Source: Cacajao melanocephalus
Taxonomy: Eukaryota; Chordata; Mammalia; Primates; Pitheciidae
Reading direction: 5' to 3'
NCBI GenBank assembly: GCA_963573385.1
Contig: CAUYLG010075539.1
Coordinates: forward strand, 52,932 to 116,931
Length of the DNA stretch: 64,000 nt
Shown piece after piece: positions 42,286 through 55,900 of this stretch; within the stretch, counting starts at the first letter, position 1, and each line of letters starts with the position of its first letter. The notes beneath the pieces are model-generated. The model was not told the DNA's origin. It saw nothing but the letters and a program-made list of their open reading frames with translations, and ran no database searches. A program made the position numbers and the translations under genes.

Positions 42286-43010
42286 TGGTAGCACACATTC
42301 CCTTGGAATTAGTCACACCCATGTGACTTGCTTTAGCTAACAAAATGTTAACAATGGGTATCACTTACAAATTTTACTTTAGCTTTTTTGGTTGTTAACT
42401 TTAGCAACCCTATTAACTGAACAATGGGTATCACTTCTACTTGTATTAAATACGTATAAAACTTCTCCATTTTCCATGAACTCTGAAGCCTTGTGTTGAT
42501 TTCACACAGTGGTAGAACTTCTGTCAACCTGAGCCACCTGGACTGACTATGATGATCAGAGCCCCTCCGCTGACTAGTGTGGGAAATGTAGTGTGAATAT
42601 GAAAAATAATCTGGCTGGGTGTGGCGGGTCACACCTGTAATCCCAGCACTTTGAGAGGCGAAGTGGGGAGGATTGCTTGAGTCCAGGATTTCGAGGCCAG
42701 CCATGGAAACATAGCAAGCCCCATCTCCAAAATACATATATAATTAAAAAATTAGCTGGGTGTGGTGGTGCACACATGTAGTCCCAGCTACTTGGGAGGC
42801 TGAGGTGGAAGGATGGCTTGACCCCAGGAGGTGGGGGCTGTGATGACCCGAGATTGCACCACTACACTACAGCCTGAGCAACAGAGTGAGACCCCTTCTT
42901 GAAAACAAAACTAAACAAAAAACAACCCCCAACTATTGTTCTAAGTCACTGAGATTTGCTGATTTGTTTGCTGCAGCATATTTTAGCTTAATCTGACTAA
43001 TGCATTGCTC
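42286..43010 (+). mobile_element. Probable old LTR, split by an Alu
   Basis: 'catgtgacttgctttagcta' near 42320 and 'taagtcactgagatttgctg' with 'ctgactaatgca' near 42940-43005 are the two ends of an old LTR type similar to the one at 35735. A 17-bp direct repeat 'aacaatgggtatcactt' (42350 and 42420) lies inside. Confidence 0.45.
42612..42924 (+). mobile_element. Alu
   Basis: Full dimer starting 'tggctgggtgtggcgggtca', tail of mixed AAC units. Confidence 0.92.
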
Positions 43011-43094
43011 AATAAGAAATACACATAAGAAACATAATACAAACCCTGAAATATCATAAAAGGGGAAGGTCTCAGGGGGCTAGAGTCATCAGAG

Positions 43095-43830
43095 AAGGCA
43101 ATCCTGGTCAACTGGAATAATGGGACATAGACTGGATGGAGTTCAGTAGAGAAAAATTCAGAGTTATGCACTTGGAGTTGAAAAGTGAACATGTTCAAAG
43201 GCAAGGTGCCAACTACTCAAAGGCAGTTGGCTGGAAAACGGAAAGTATAGCTTTAGTGGACAGCCAGTTGACCGGGAAGAATGGTCACAATCCTGCAGTT
43301 CTGTTGATTGAAAAAAAATGCAAGCAGAGAATTGTAGCAAATGAAAAGCATGTCTGTATCATGAGGTAATTGTTACATTGCTCTCTGTACTGTCCAGAGC
43401 TGGAACAGAGCTGGGGCTGGCTCCCGGCTGCACAGTTAACGGGAATTGAGAGAATGTGGAGAGTTCAGAACTAAAGCAGAATAGTCATTCTGTGACTAGC
43501 AAACAAGAGCTAAAGGACCTAGGATTATTTGGCTTAGAGAGGAGATGCATCAGAGGTGAATTAAGAAGTGCCAGAATTGGACTTAAAATTTCAGAAGAGC
43601 CATTGCGGTGGAGGATGATGACTGTTTTTTCCCTCTGTTGCCAAGGACACAAAAAGAATGGGCTCATTAAAGTTAAACAAAAGGAAGAATTTCCTGAGCC
43701 TAGGGTTGTTTGACACCAGATAGGGTTGGAGATTTTTTCTCTGGAAGACTTTGCAAAGATCAATGTTCTTTTTAATGCAGTAGATTGTCTGGCTCCTTCC
43801 TGAAGTGAAGGGAGGGAAGGCTGGCAGTCT
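43095..43830 (+). repeat. CR1/L3-type LINE 3' relic
   Basis: 'gttatgcacttggagttgaa', 'gtggacagccagttgaccgg', 'taaaggacctaggattattt', 'ggcttagagaggagatgcat' and 'aggaagaatttcctga' appear in the order of amniote CR1/L3 3' sequence ('atgcacttggg', 'gacaacaagttga', 'gcctggagaagagaag', 'aggaaaaacttcctga'). Highly diverged. A 135-codon minus frame across it is incidental. Confidence 0.5.
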
Positions 43831-44098
43831 CCTTTTTGCCAGGACCAGGATGGCAGTGGGTGATGCTCACTGTGGGACACACTCAATGGCATGCTAAACT
43901 AACGTTTTGCACAACTGCCAGCATCCTACGGGCAGCTGTGTTCCTTTCCTTCTTCTCAAGAAAACATATTAGGAAACAAGAGCTACCTCTTGGTGATCAG
44001 GATAACCTCAACTCCTCTTTTAAAAAAGGTAAATGATTTGTAAATGTCAGTCTTTTAACTATTATTTGTAAAAATAACTTGTGATCCAATCATTCAAC

Positions 44099-44934
<836 letters not shown>

Positions 44935-45165
44935 ATTAACCTGGCCTAGGTTTGAATCTATGGTCCATGTTACTAGTTTTAAGATTTTCAAAAAATTACT
45001 TAATCTCACAGAATCTCAGTTTCCTCATCTATAAAATAGAGATAATTATTAGTATGTCTTATCTGGCAGGGTAGCTATGAGAATAAGCATAAATATTGGA
45101 TGTAAAGGGCCTGCAGAGTGTCTGATCCCCAGGTGTGGGTGCTCAACAAACACTGGCTCCCTTCT
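44935..45165 (+). repeat. MIR SINE
   Basis: Near complete: 'aggtttgaatctatggtcca', 'aatctcagtttcctcatcta', 'taaaatagagataattatta', 'gtagctatgagaataagcat' and 'gggtgctcaacaaacactgg' in MIR order. Confidence 0.8.
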
Positions 45166-45294
45166 CTGTGAATTTATAGTAAATTTGCAAGTGAGAAATG
45201 CACTTGCCACAGTATGGAATCAAATACTTTGTTTTTTCAATTGCAAGTGATGATTACATGGGTAGTTTCTATGGTCCTCTTAAAACTATAGAGA

Positions 45295-45420
45295 CTAGAC
45301 TGGATTTTCCTTCAGTCCTTTAATCATCTTTGTGGTTTTTTGCAGAACCCTCTCCAATTTTTCAAAATTCCACTTCAATTGTGGAGACCACAGCTAGATT
45401 AGTCACCGTAGAGAACTCAT
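45295..45420 (-). repeat. CR1/L3-type LINE fragment, antisense
   Basis: 'ctttaatcatctttgtggtt' followed by 'accctctccaatttttcaaa' and 'caattgtggagaccaca' is a signature phrase of antisense CR1. It faces the relic at 43095. Confidence 0.5.
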
Positions 45421-45944
45421 TATAATTAGCTCAACACTGTGCAGTCGCTGGGGCGGCTGAGTCGGTCATGAAAACCCAGTCGGGCCAGTCCCCATCGACA
45501 CATAGGTTGTGTTCCAGGAGTTCATTAGTGAGTTGGTTGTTTGGAACACAGAAAGCCTTTCCCCATAGAAACTGAGTTATAGACGGTGGCTTGTTTCCCA
45601 GGCCAGTGCACAAAAATCTATTTAATGCACATGCAGCTGAACAAGGGCCTGGCAATAACAGCCCCTCAAGTCTTTAACTTGCCTGATCCCCAATGGAGGC
45701 CCCGTCTCATGGAGCCCTAAGAACCTCTGAGTCTCAAGCATCCAACCCCAAACCCTCTGAGTGAAGTGAGAATTGGGCTGACAGTTTTCGAATGAGAATC
45801 ATTTGCAGCATGATTATGAAAAACACCTCTTTGGAGACCTTAACCTGCAGTTGTCCTTATTATTACATAAGAAAGCAATCAAGTTACCCCATGAGAAATA
45901 CAGCGACTATATACCGGAAATTGTACCTAAATCTACCTAAATTA
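45421..45944. other. Unassigned, CpG-retaining segment
   Basis: 45440-45660 holds several CpGs in otherwise CpG-poor DNA and a 74-codon minus-strand frame that would start with TTG, not ATG. I recognise no repeat or protein. The rest to 45944 is unique. Confidence 0.4.
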
Positions 45945-46112
45945 TCTTTAATTTTCACAATACTCCTGTAAGAAAAAGACTCTTTCTCAGTATTCCCATT
46001 TTGCCTGTGTCTTAAGGAGACTGTGGCCCAAGGTCAAGCAGATAGAAGGTAGCAGAACTGATGCGGGAGATCTGGCCGTGTCGCAGAGCTGAGAGCTTTT
46101 CACTGCACAACA
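45945..46112 (-). repeat. MIR SINE, antisense
   Basis: 'tttcacaatactcctgtaag', 'ggcccaaggtcaagcagata' and 'gaaggtagcagaactgatgc' follow the antisense MIR. Confidence 0.75.
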
Positions 46113-46189
46113 CTGCCTCCCAGTGGACTGTGCTTAGCACTGAACCTCGCATGGCTGAACCAACCACATATACTCTGCGGGTGCAGTTA

Positions 46190-46345
46190 ACAAGTTCTTC
46201 ATTCATACATCCAACAAAGAATCTTTGAGTGCTTCCAGTGAGCGAGGCCTTGGGAACACAAAATCAAATTAGACGTGGTGTTCTCACAGAGTGGTTGGGA
46301 AAAAGAATAAGTAAATCAACGATTGAAATCTATGAGATGAGAATG
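46190..46345 (-). repeat. L2 LINE 3' end, antisense
   Basis: 'attcatacatccaacaaaga', 'gagtgcttccagtgagcgag' are the antisense L2 end. Confidence 0.55.
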
Positions 46346-46351
46346 TGATCA

Positions 46352-46506
<155 letters not shown>

Positions 46507-46559
46507 GATAACATAGAAACGCAGCAGAGAGAGAGAGATGTCTTGGTTAGATGAGGGTG

Positions 46560-47070
<511 letters not shown>

Positions 47071-47074
47071 CAGG

Positions 47075-47508
47075 TGGGGCGGTCCTCGCTGAAACCCCAC
47101 TTTCCAGCCAAAAACAGCGCGAAGGCTAAAAAACTGGACGGCTGGTCCCAGATGAAACCGGCGACCCAGACTGAGCACTTCTGTTCCTGTTTGCCCTCCC
47201 TGTCCTGATTATTTCTAAATAATGCCTTTTAACTGACCACACGTTGCCTTTTTGAATACTACCTATGGCCTGCTCCTCCCCTATTCTAAGCCCATGAAAA
47301 GCCCAGGACCCAGCCGCGCGCAGAGGAGAAGACCACCCGACTGCGGGGGTGAAGACCATCCCCCAGAGTCCCGTCTCCGCCAAGAGCTGTTCCCTTGCTC
47401 AATAAAATTCTCCGCCCTCCTCACCCTTCAATGTCCAGCATATCCTCATTCTTCTCAGGCGTGGTACAAGAGCTTGGGAACCGCCGAACGCGGGTACAAA
47501 CTGTAACA
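47075..47508 (+). mobile_element. Solo LTR, ERV1-like (family unresolved)
   Basis: A 434-bp block starts 'tggggcggtcctcgctgaaa' and ends 'acaaactgtaaca' (TG...CA). It is flanked on both sides by CAGG (47071-47074 and 47509-47512), a 4-bp duplication typical of gammaretrovirus-like ERV1 integration. An AATAAA signal lies at 47401-47406, about 100 bases from the 3' end, where an R/U5 boundary would be expected. No second LTR or interior is nearby, so it is a solo LTR left by recombination. It is richer in C and CpG than its surroundings. I do not recognise the family name. Short frames on both strands are not genes. Confidence 0.75.
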
Positions 47509-47630
47509 CAGGAGAGCTGGGGCACACCAGAGGGGCTGAGCAGGGCCTGGGTGGGGCGTCACTGGCTACAGGTCCTCGGCTTGCAAAGTGACCTAGAAGA
47601 AAAATCCTGCGTCAAAAGTTCCAGTTGCTG

Positions 47631-47928
<298 letters not shown>

Positions 47929-47934
47929 TTACTA

Positions 47935-50870
47935 GTATCCTCTGCATTTGTGTGGCCAATCCTTTTAATTCTAGCCATTCTGGTGAGATTTAACTCTAAT
48001 AACATTGAAATGTTGGTATGCATGTCTCCGTTAAGGAAATAAAGTACTTTTATATATATTTATTGGATATTGGGACATCATTTTTGTGAAGTGCCTTGTC
48101 CATTTGCTCTGGAGTTGCCTGTCTTTATTGATTAATATGAATTCTTTATATGATAAATGTATTGCAAATAATTTCTTCTGTTCTGTCATTTGCCGTCTTA
48201 TTCTGTTGTCATTTTGATGAAAAGAAGTTCGAAATTTTAGTGAAATCCAATTTGTCAATCTTTTCCTCTATGGTTAACATTGTTGTTAAAATCTCACATT
48301 TACTTGAGAAATATATTTTAAGAAAATATATTTAAATATAATAAATGTGTATGTTACAATATGTTATATATTTTATATAAATAGATTACATTTTAAAATA
48401 TATTTCTAGATATATTTAAGAAATCTTTTCCTACCTTGAGGTTATGAGGATAGTCTACATTATCTTCTAGGTTTATTTTGTGGACGTTCAAATTTGTATC
48501 TATAAATATTCTGGAATTTATTTTTCTCTTTGATGTGAGGTGCTAATCAAGTTTGTTAATTCTTTTTGTATTTGGAAATTGCTCCAGCTCTATTTATTGA
48601 AGAGATCATCCTTTTCCCATTTCTCTGTGTGTCACCTTTGTCATAAATCAGGAGTCCTTTATCATCTGTTTCTGTGCTCAATTTTCTAAAATATATTGTT
48701 CTAAGAATTTGTCAATTTCATCCAAATTTTCAAATGCATTGGCATAAAATTGTTCATCATATCCTTCTCTTGAGTTTTCAATGTCTGAAAGATCTGTAGT
48801 GATGTTCCCTTTCTCATTCTTAACACTGGTAATCTGTGTCTCCTCTTTCTTTCAAAAATCATTCTCACTAAGGAGGTACAAGTATTTTCAGAGAACTGGT
48901 TTTTGGCTTTTTCCATACTTTTACTTTATGTTTTTGTATTTTTATGTTGTAAACACAGAAAGTTGAGCATGTGCTTATGTGCGTGTATCTATCTTTACCT
49001 AATAATGTAGCATCAAATTATATAGAGAAAAAAAATGCTTGTCTATGCAGTCTGACAATCTTTGCCTCTAATTATAGCATTTTGCCCATTTTTATTTCAT
49101 TAATTAGTAATATTTGGGGGTATAAATATACCTTCTTATTATATACACTCTCTTTTTACTGACTGCTCCATGTTATATTCCTTTCTTGCCCTTTTTCCGA
49201 TTGATAAGATTTTTCACTCTTTCATTTCCCCCTCCATTAGCTTGGAAATTGTATGCCTTTTAATTATACTTTTGGAGGTACCCTAGGTCTCTAGGTAATT
49301 ACCCTAATGAGTATAGCCTGCCTTTTTGACATTACAAAGTCTAATAAGAATTGGTGTCTGCTTCTTTCCAGGGAATGCAAAAACCTTAGAATATTTCTAT
49401 TTATTCTTCACCTAACTTTTATGCCATTGTTGTCAGGTATTTTCTCTCTGTATTTTAAATACCAATGTTATTAGTATTGTTTTATATCATAAATGTTCAC
49501 TTAGGTTTACCCACATAGCTACTGTCTTCATTGCACTTCATCCTTTTCTGCATCTCCAACCTTTCATTTTCTTTGTAGTTGTTTCCTAGTTGCCCAAAAA
49601 CAACTTTCAGGATTTCTCGTAACAAAAGTTTCTAGTTTGACTTGTTTAAAAATGCTTTTGTGTCACCTTTATTCTTGAAGAGTATTTTTGCTAGATATGA
49701 AATTCTAGGTTGAAATGGTTATTTGTTCATTGGTGTTTTAAATATCTTAAAGATGTTATTCCAGTATATTTTGACTTCCATGATTTCTGCTGAGAAGTCA
49801 ACTGTCAGTTTAATGTAGCTCCTTTGAATTTAAATTGTCTTTTTGTGGGGTTTATTTTAAGACAATCTCTCTTTTCTTCTTTTTTAAGTTTTATTTATTT
49901 TGCTTTTCATCGTGATGTGCCTAAACATGGATTTCTTTTATTTCTTTCTCTTTCTTTCTTTATTCTGTTTGGAACTTTTAGAGGTCCTTAAATCTGTAAT
50001 TTATGTGTATTAAATGATTTCTAACAGAATTATATATTCAAATATTGTTTGTCTCCTTCCTCCCTGTTCTCTCTTTTTTGGGACTTTACACTTAAGGTAG
50101 TCTTTACTGAATTCTCTATGTCTCTTTCCTTCTCACCCGTATTTTTCATCTTTTTGTCTCTTTGTACCTAATTCTAGAAATTTCTTGTAGTGTATCTTCC
50201 AGGACACTAATTTCTCTTCAGTTGTTTTTAATCTGCTGTTAAACTCAATCCATTGACTCCTTAATTTTAGTTATTGAGTTTTCAGTTCTAAATTCCATTT
50301 TTTAAAATCTCTGCCAGAATTATCAATCTTTTATTTCTCTGAAGAGAGTATACATGGTTATTTTAAAGTCTGTGTTCAGAAACTCTAATATTTAAAGACC
50401 TCATAGGTTTGTTTATGTTTTTCTTTCTTTTCTTTTTTTTTTTTTTTTTTTATACAGAGTCTCACGGTCACTCAGGTTGCAGTAGACTGGCATGATCTCA
50501 CTGCAACCTCCATCTCCCAGGTTCAAGCAATTCTTGTGCCTCAGCCTCCTGAGTAGCTATAATTACAGGCATTGGGTACCATGCCTGGCTAATTTCTATA
50601 TTTTTAGTAGAGACGGGGTTTCACCATGTTGGCCAGGCTGGTCTTGAACTCCTGACCTCAAGCAATCCACACACCGCAGACTGCCAAAATGCTGAGATTA
50701 CAGGCTTGAGCCACCGCCCCTGGAGATGTTTATATTTTCCTTTGTCTGTGCTGTTTTGTATTCATATTGTCTTACCTCCTCATGTGCATAGCTATGTTTT
50801 TTATTATGCACCAGATACACTTGCAAAATTGTTTATAGAAATAATTGAGAGAACTTGGGTAACCATTTCT
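47935..50870 (-). repeat. L1 LINE (L1M/HAL1-type), antisense
   Basis: A long old L1 in reverse. Landmarks are 'aagtgccttgtccatttgct' (48089), 'gaaatccaatttgtcaatc' (48241), 'ctccagctctatttattgaa' (48582), 'aagaatttgtcaatttcatc' (48704), 'gcttggaaattgtatgcct' (49239), 'gatatgaaattctaggttga' (49694) and 'gatttctgctgagaagtcaa' (49782). It includes an AT-rich patch at 48310-48420. One Alu (50427) interrupts it. No frame is open. Confidence 0.75.
50427..50723 (-). mobile_element. Alu inside L1
   Basis: Poly-T start, antisense dimer. 'tgtttatgtttttcttt' before and 'tgtttatattttccttt' after flank it. Confidence 0.92.
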
Positions 50871-51004
50871 TCCTTCTGAGAGGATTTACATTTGTAGTGC
50901 CTGGGGTCACATGCACCAATCAAATTGAGGAACTAAGATGATTAGAAGGTTATACTGTAGTTCCTAGCTGTGCCCCACGTATTTCAGTTTATTAATTCTC
51001 CTTG

Positions 51005-51167
51005 AGGTCGGACACAATGGCTTACACTTGTAATCCTGGCACTAAACGGGGCTGAGGTGGGAGGATCACTTGAGGATAGGAGTTCAAGGCTGCAGTGAGC
51101 TATGGTTGTGCCACTGAACTCCAGCCTAAACAACAGAGAAAGACCCTGTCTCTCTAAGTAAAAAAAA
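51005..51167 (+). mobile_element. Alu with left arm fused to right arm
   Basis: 'aggtcggacacaatggctta' begins a left arm, which switches at 'ggaggatcacttga' to right-arm sequence ('aaggctgcagtgagctatgg'). About 160 bases, no linker. Same layout as the element at 12819. Confidence 0.85.
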
Positions 51168-52130
51168 TATCCTTAGAAGCAGCTCTTTAGAATCCCAACC
51201 CAAAGTGAGAGGCTTTACTGATGTTCCCTTTAGTGGACTTTAAATTCCTTTCCCTGTTTCCTCCGCCCCGAGAGGCTGTGAAAGCACAAATTGGCCTCCT
51301 AGTCCCTCAGCAGCCCCTTTGGAATGGACCAGCAGTATCCTGGTTTACCTCCCTGGGCCTCTGTACTTCCCTGGATCATGGTCCAGGAATTGTTCACTTT
51401 CCTGTTAGCTGTTCTCTTCCTTAGAGCAGAGGATCATTATATTTTGTTCAGTTTGTCTAGTTGCCTTCAGGAGAGTGTTTAACTGAGACACTTAGTCTGC
51501 TATTATCCTCTCTTGCCGCAAGTAGAAGTCTCTGATATGTTTAGTTTCTGGTTGTCTCTTTCCTCATTACTCTTAGTTTTCTAATTTTTTAAAAAATAGT
51601 CTTCATTAAAAAAAATAGTCTTCATTGTTTATACTTCAGGATAAATGTTTAGTTACTTTATCAATTTAAAAATTTTAATTGGCAACATTACTAGACACAT
51701 GAAATCTAGAAATTAACTTGGGATTAATTGATAATTTTATAGCTTTTACATTCAGAAGTATGATGTGTCTCTCGATATATTCACATTTTTAAACAATCCT
51801 ATTAACTGAATATTCACATTTTTAATGTTCTCATAACTTTTATAATTTATTTGTATGGTTCCTGCATGTTTTTTTAGTTTACGTTTCTATTTTTATTGTT
51901 TTACAGTTATGAATTGGATCTTTTCTCCACTTTAAGAGTTTAACAGAGGTTTAAAGGAAAGTTATTAATGTTTACATCTTAATTTTATAAGTAGTGATTT
52001 TATTAGTTTATCTTCTCTTCTTGATCATAAAAGCATATAAGGCCAGACGTTCACCTGTAAGTATAGCTTTATGGAATGTTATTTTTAGGATAGGAAACTC
52101 ATTTTACAAATGTGAGTTTTCATTAGTGTT
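51168..52130. other. Unique AT-rich sequence with two small tandem repeats
   Basis: 51590-51626 holds two copies of 'aaaaaatagtcttcatt'. 51778-51825 holds two copies of 'atattcacattttta' spaced by about 33 bases. The frame at 51221-51424 has no recognisable domain. Confidence 0.55.
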
Positions 52131-52494
52131 TGATATGGTTTGGATCTGTGTCCCTGCCCAAGTCTCGTGTCAAATTGTAATCCCCAATGTTGGAGGATTG
52201 GATCATGGGGGCAGATTTCTCCCTTGCTGTTCTCATGATAGTGAGTGAGTTATTGCAGGGTCTGGTTGTTTAAAAGTGTGTAGTACATCCCCCTTCACTC
52301 TAATCCTCCTTCTTGAGCCATGTAAGCCGTGCCTGCTTCCCCTTAGCCTTCTGCCATGATTGTAAGTTTCCTAAGGCCTCCCCAGCCATGTTTCTTGTAC
52401 AGCCTATGGAACTATGAGTCAAATAAACTTTTTTTTAAAAAATAAATTACCCAGTTTCTGTATAGCAATGTGAGAATGAAAACAGGCTGAAACA
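52131..52494 (+). mobile_element. MaLR solo LTR (MST-type)
   Basis: 364 bp, starts 'tgatatggtttggatctgtg', has 'ggaactatgagtcaaataaa' and ends 'ggctgaaaca'. 'gtgtt' before and 'atgtt' after match the 5-bp duplication of ERVL elements, one mismatch. Confidence 0.9.
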
Positions 52495-52499
52495 ATGTT

Positions 52500-52837
52500 G
52501 TTGTAAATTAAATGTGTTTTACGAATGTTTAATTTTATTCTCTTTAATCAGATAATGTGGCCTTTTCAATTACTAGTGTTTTGATTTATTTCTTTTAGAT
52601 TTTCTTTGCTCTAATAACTGATTATTTTTCAAAAAGTTGTTCTTTGGACACATGTAAAGAAAGTGTATGGCTCAAATTTCCTTGACTTTACTTATATTTT
52701 TCTAGTTGAATGGGTACAGAGCTTGTAAAGGGACTGTTATTATGTTACATGTCAGTTGCATTTCTACAAATCCTTTTTTTATCCTATTGTATAAAGTAAA
52801 TTGTTGGAAAAGTAAGCAAAATAAGAAAAACCCTTGG
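52500..52837. other. No recognised feature
   Basis: AT-rich. It may belong to the antisense L1 that resumes downstream, but I see no firm landmark. Confidence 0.45.
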
Positions 52838-53130
52838 GGCTGGGTGTGGTGGCTCATGCCTGTAATGAGAGCACTTTGGGAGGCTGAGGTGGACAGATCG
52901 CTCGAGCCCAGGAGTTCAAGACCAGCCTGGGGAATGCAGTGAAGCCCCATATCTCCAAAAAACACAAAAATTATCCAGGCATGGTCATGCACACCTGTAG
53001 TCTCAGCTGTTTGGGAAGCTGAGGTGGGAGGCTCACTTGAGCCCAGGAAGTCAAGGCTGCCGTGAGCCATAATTTTGCCACTGCGCTCCAGCCTGAGTGA
53101 CAGAGTGAGACTGCCTCAAAAAATAAAAAA
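52838..53130 (+). mobile_element. Alu
   Basis: Full dimer, starts 'ggctgggtgtggtggctcat', tail 'aaaaaataaaaaa'. Confidence 0.93.
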
Positions 53131-53214
53131 GCCAATATGTTTTCTAATTCTTTTACTTTGTTTTGTTTTTTCATTTTGTGCAAGCTGTGTTCTCTTGCAC
53201 ACAGAAAGTCACTG

Positions 53215-53800
53215 AATGTTGTTTTTAAAATGTATTTTCATTAAAATAATATACAACCAGAAAAGTACAGAAATAGGTGTATAGTTTAATGATTTTTTAG
53301 AAAGTGAACAAAACTGTGAGCCAGCATTCAGATCAAGAATATCCCAGAAACTCTTCTCTTACCTCCTTCCAGTCACTAGCCTTTGGGGTAGCCACTTGTA
53401 AGAGCACAGATTAATTTTAAATGATTTTGAATTTTAGATGCATGGATTCATTCATGTACCTTAGTGTCTGTGTTCTTTTGTGCAACATTATTCTTGGGAG
53501 ATTTAGTCACATAGGTGGATGTAGTTGTAGTTTGCTCACTCTTTTGCTGAATAGTGTTCTATTTACTGTTGATGCTCCTTTGGGTATTGTCTAGTTTAGG
53601 GCTATCTCAAGTGGTGCTGCCATAAACACTCATTGTGTGCATTTTGGCTAGCTTATGTATGCATATTTGTTTGGAATATACCTTGGGGTGGAATTGTTAG
53701 GTCACAGAATATGCATATCTTTAGTTTTAGAAGACACCATTAAATGACTTTACAAAGTGGTTGTACCAATTTGCATTCCCACAAATCTTGCCTTTTAATA
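53215..53800 (-). repeat. L1 LINE 3' UTR, antisense
   Basis: 'tacaaccagaaaagtacaga', 'ggtggaattgttaggtcaca' and 'tgtaccaatttgcattccca' are L1M 3' landmarks in reverse order. Confidence 0.7.
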
Positions 53801-54714
53801 AGAGTTTTAAATTGTCATAATTGTTTTAACCACTGTCATGTGATTTTGTGGTTTTGTTTTGGTTCCTTTGCTGTTTTTAAAATTCAGTTCTCTTTTTGGG
53901 ATAAACAGAACTTTGTTTTTGCTTATCTTTCACAATAATTCTGAGGGTAAAAAATATGGTTTTAGTTTTACTAATGGTTACTATAACTTGCAACCATTTT
54001 CATGAGTCCATTTAATTATCAAAATCACAGCAAAAACAATTACTTTAACTCACTTTTCATGAAAGGAAAAGATTGCAGTACTTTTACTTTTGCTCCCTTC
54101 CCTGATTCCTGTCTTCATAAAATTAATGTTGTATTATAAATCTGTCACTCAAAATTTAGCCAGTCAGAGAGGGGTTAACATGTAGGTGTTGATACTGACT
54201 CATATTAAATTGATTAAATGGAATGATGCCATTGACTTTAAATACTCTTGTAAGAAAGCTAAATGAAATATTAGTTGTGATTACTATGAGGATCTTGTTC
54301 ATTGCATTACCAAGTCCTCCCAATAAGACAACGTTCTCAGATCTCAGAATTAGAAATCATGCTTTTCATGAGCATGTGGTTTGTTTTTACCTTTTCAGCC
54401 TGGATCATTTCCCCTTTTATCACATTAACTCCTAGGAAATTTATAATACACTTTTTCTATGTTGTTAATATCTTTGAAAACAGTCTTAAACCCTTTTGGA
54501 TAATGAGATAAAGTATGAATGCATACGACAAGGCAAAAATGTCTTCTCTACTAATAGAGGTTATCTCCTGGGAGAAAAGTGAGATAGATTAGCAAGTAAA
54601 TAGGGAAAATAATTTTTACTATTATTCATCTGTGTTATTTGAATCATTTTAGTATAAATTTGTGCATTATTGTTATCATTTTAAAAACAAATTAAGTGTA
54701 TATTTAAGAGCAAT
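53801..54714. other. Unique sequence, no recognised feature
   Basis: About 900 bases, AT-rich. Frames at 54223-54511 lack any known motif. Confidence 0.5.
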
Positions 54715-55900
54715 AAAATAAAGAAGAGCATATGTAGGAGGCAAGATGGATTTTCCTAAGACAGGCCTATAAGACCTGGAAACCATAAAGAAATGATTGA
54801 CAGATCTGACTCACAAATTTAAAATCTTTTCCTCAGCAAAAGATTTTTTGTACAAAACATTTTTTGTACAAAGTACAAAAACCAGCAACAGACTGGGAGA
54901 CATTATTTATTACAAATATTATAGACAAAAATAAATAACTCTAAAATATAACTATCTTTAACAAATGAATAAGAAAAAGACCATAAAATGAGCAAGGGAT
55001 ATAAATGAACAATTCACTAAGAAGAAATTCAAGAGATTTTGTATTAGTTCAGTTTGCTGTAACAAATTACTGTAGACTGGGAGACTTAAACAACATTTAT
55101 TTCTCACAGTTCTAGACACTGGGAAGTCCAAGATTGAGGAGTCAACAAATCTGGTGTCTGGTGCAGGTCCACTTCTTGGTTTGCAGATGGCAAACAAGAA
55201 GTTCTCATTACATCCTTACATGGTGGCGAGGAGAGAGAGAAAAAGCAAGCTCGTTTGTGTCTTTTTATAAGGGCACTCATCCCATTCATAAGGGCTCCAC
55301 CCTCATCACCTAATTATCTTCCAAAGACCCTACCTCCAAATACCACCACATTGGGGTTTAGGATTTCAGTCTATGAATTGGTGGTGGGGGTGGGAGGTCA
55401 GAGGAACACAAAATGTAGTTTGTAACGGACCTATAAACATACATTACTTAAGGTAGTAATTTAATAAATGCAAATGAAGAAGAGGTAAATTTTTCATCTG
55501 TTGGCATACATTCAAAAGATACATAATGTCTAACTGATGCAGGTGAGGAGAAAGGGGCAAGTATTGGTTATTAAAATAATATAGCAATTTGGAAAGATAA
55601 CTGCATACTATATGAACCAGCAGTCCTATTTCTTGGGCTGTCTTCAAATATATAAAAATGTATGAATATATACATATATAGACACACATACACATTGCAG
55701 CATTATTTGTAAGAATACAAATAATGGAAATGATTTAAATGATGATTTTGGTGGAATATTCATTAATGGAAAACTAAGCATCTAATAAGAAAAAATTGTA
55801 GCTCTCTCTATACTGACCTGAAAAGATGTTCACAATTTATTATTAAGTGAAAAAAGCAAGTTGTAGATATGACCTAAATTTTGGTAACAACCCCAACCCC
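54715..55900 (+). repeat. L1 LINE 3' part, sense, split by an MLT1 LTR
   Basis: 'aagacctggaaaccataaag', 'acagactgggagacattatt' and 'aataagaaaaagaccataaa' before the LTR, and 'gcagcattatttgtaagaat' and 'attaagtgaaaaaagcaagt' after it, follow L1 ORF2 into the 3' UTR on the plus strand. Confidence 0.75.
55040..55428 (-). mobile_element. MLT1-type MaLR LTR, antisense
   Basis: 'tgtattagttcagtttgctg', 'acttaaacaacatttatttc', 'gggaagtccaagattgagga', 'caaagaccctacctccaaat' and 'ggggtttaggatttcagtct' are the complement of an MLT1 LTR. About 390 bp, solo. Confidence 0.85.

Noticed and set aside
43485..43892. 135-codon minus-strand frame
   Set aside because: Antisense to the CR1/L3 relic; no motif.
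45431..45655. 74-codon minus-strand frame as a small gene
   Set aside because: Its start is TTG, not usable as a usual human start, and I see no homology. Kept only as an unassigned segment.
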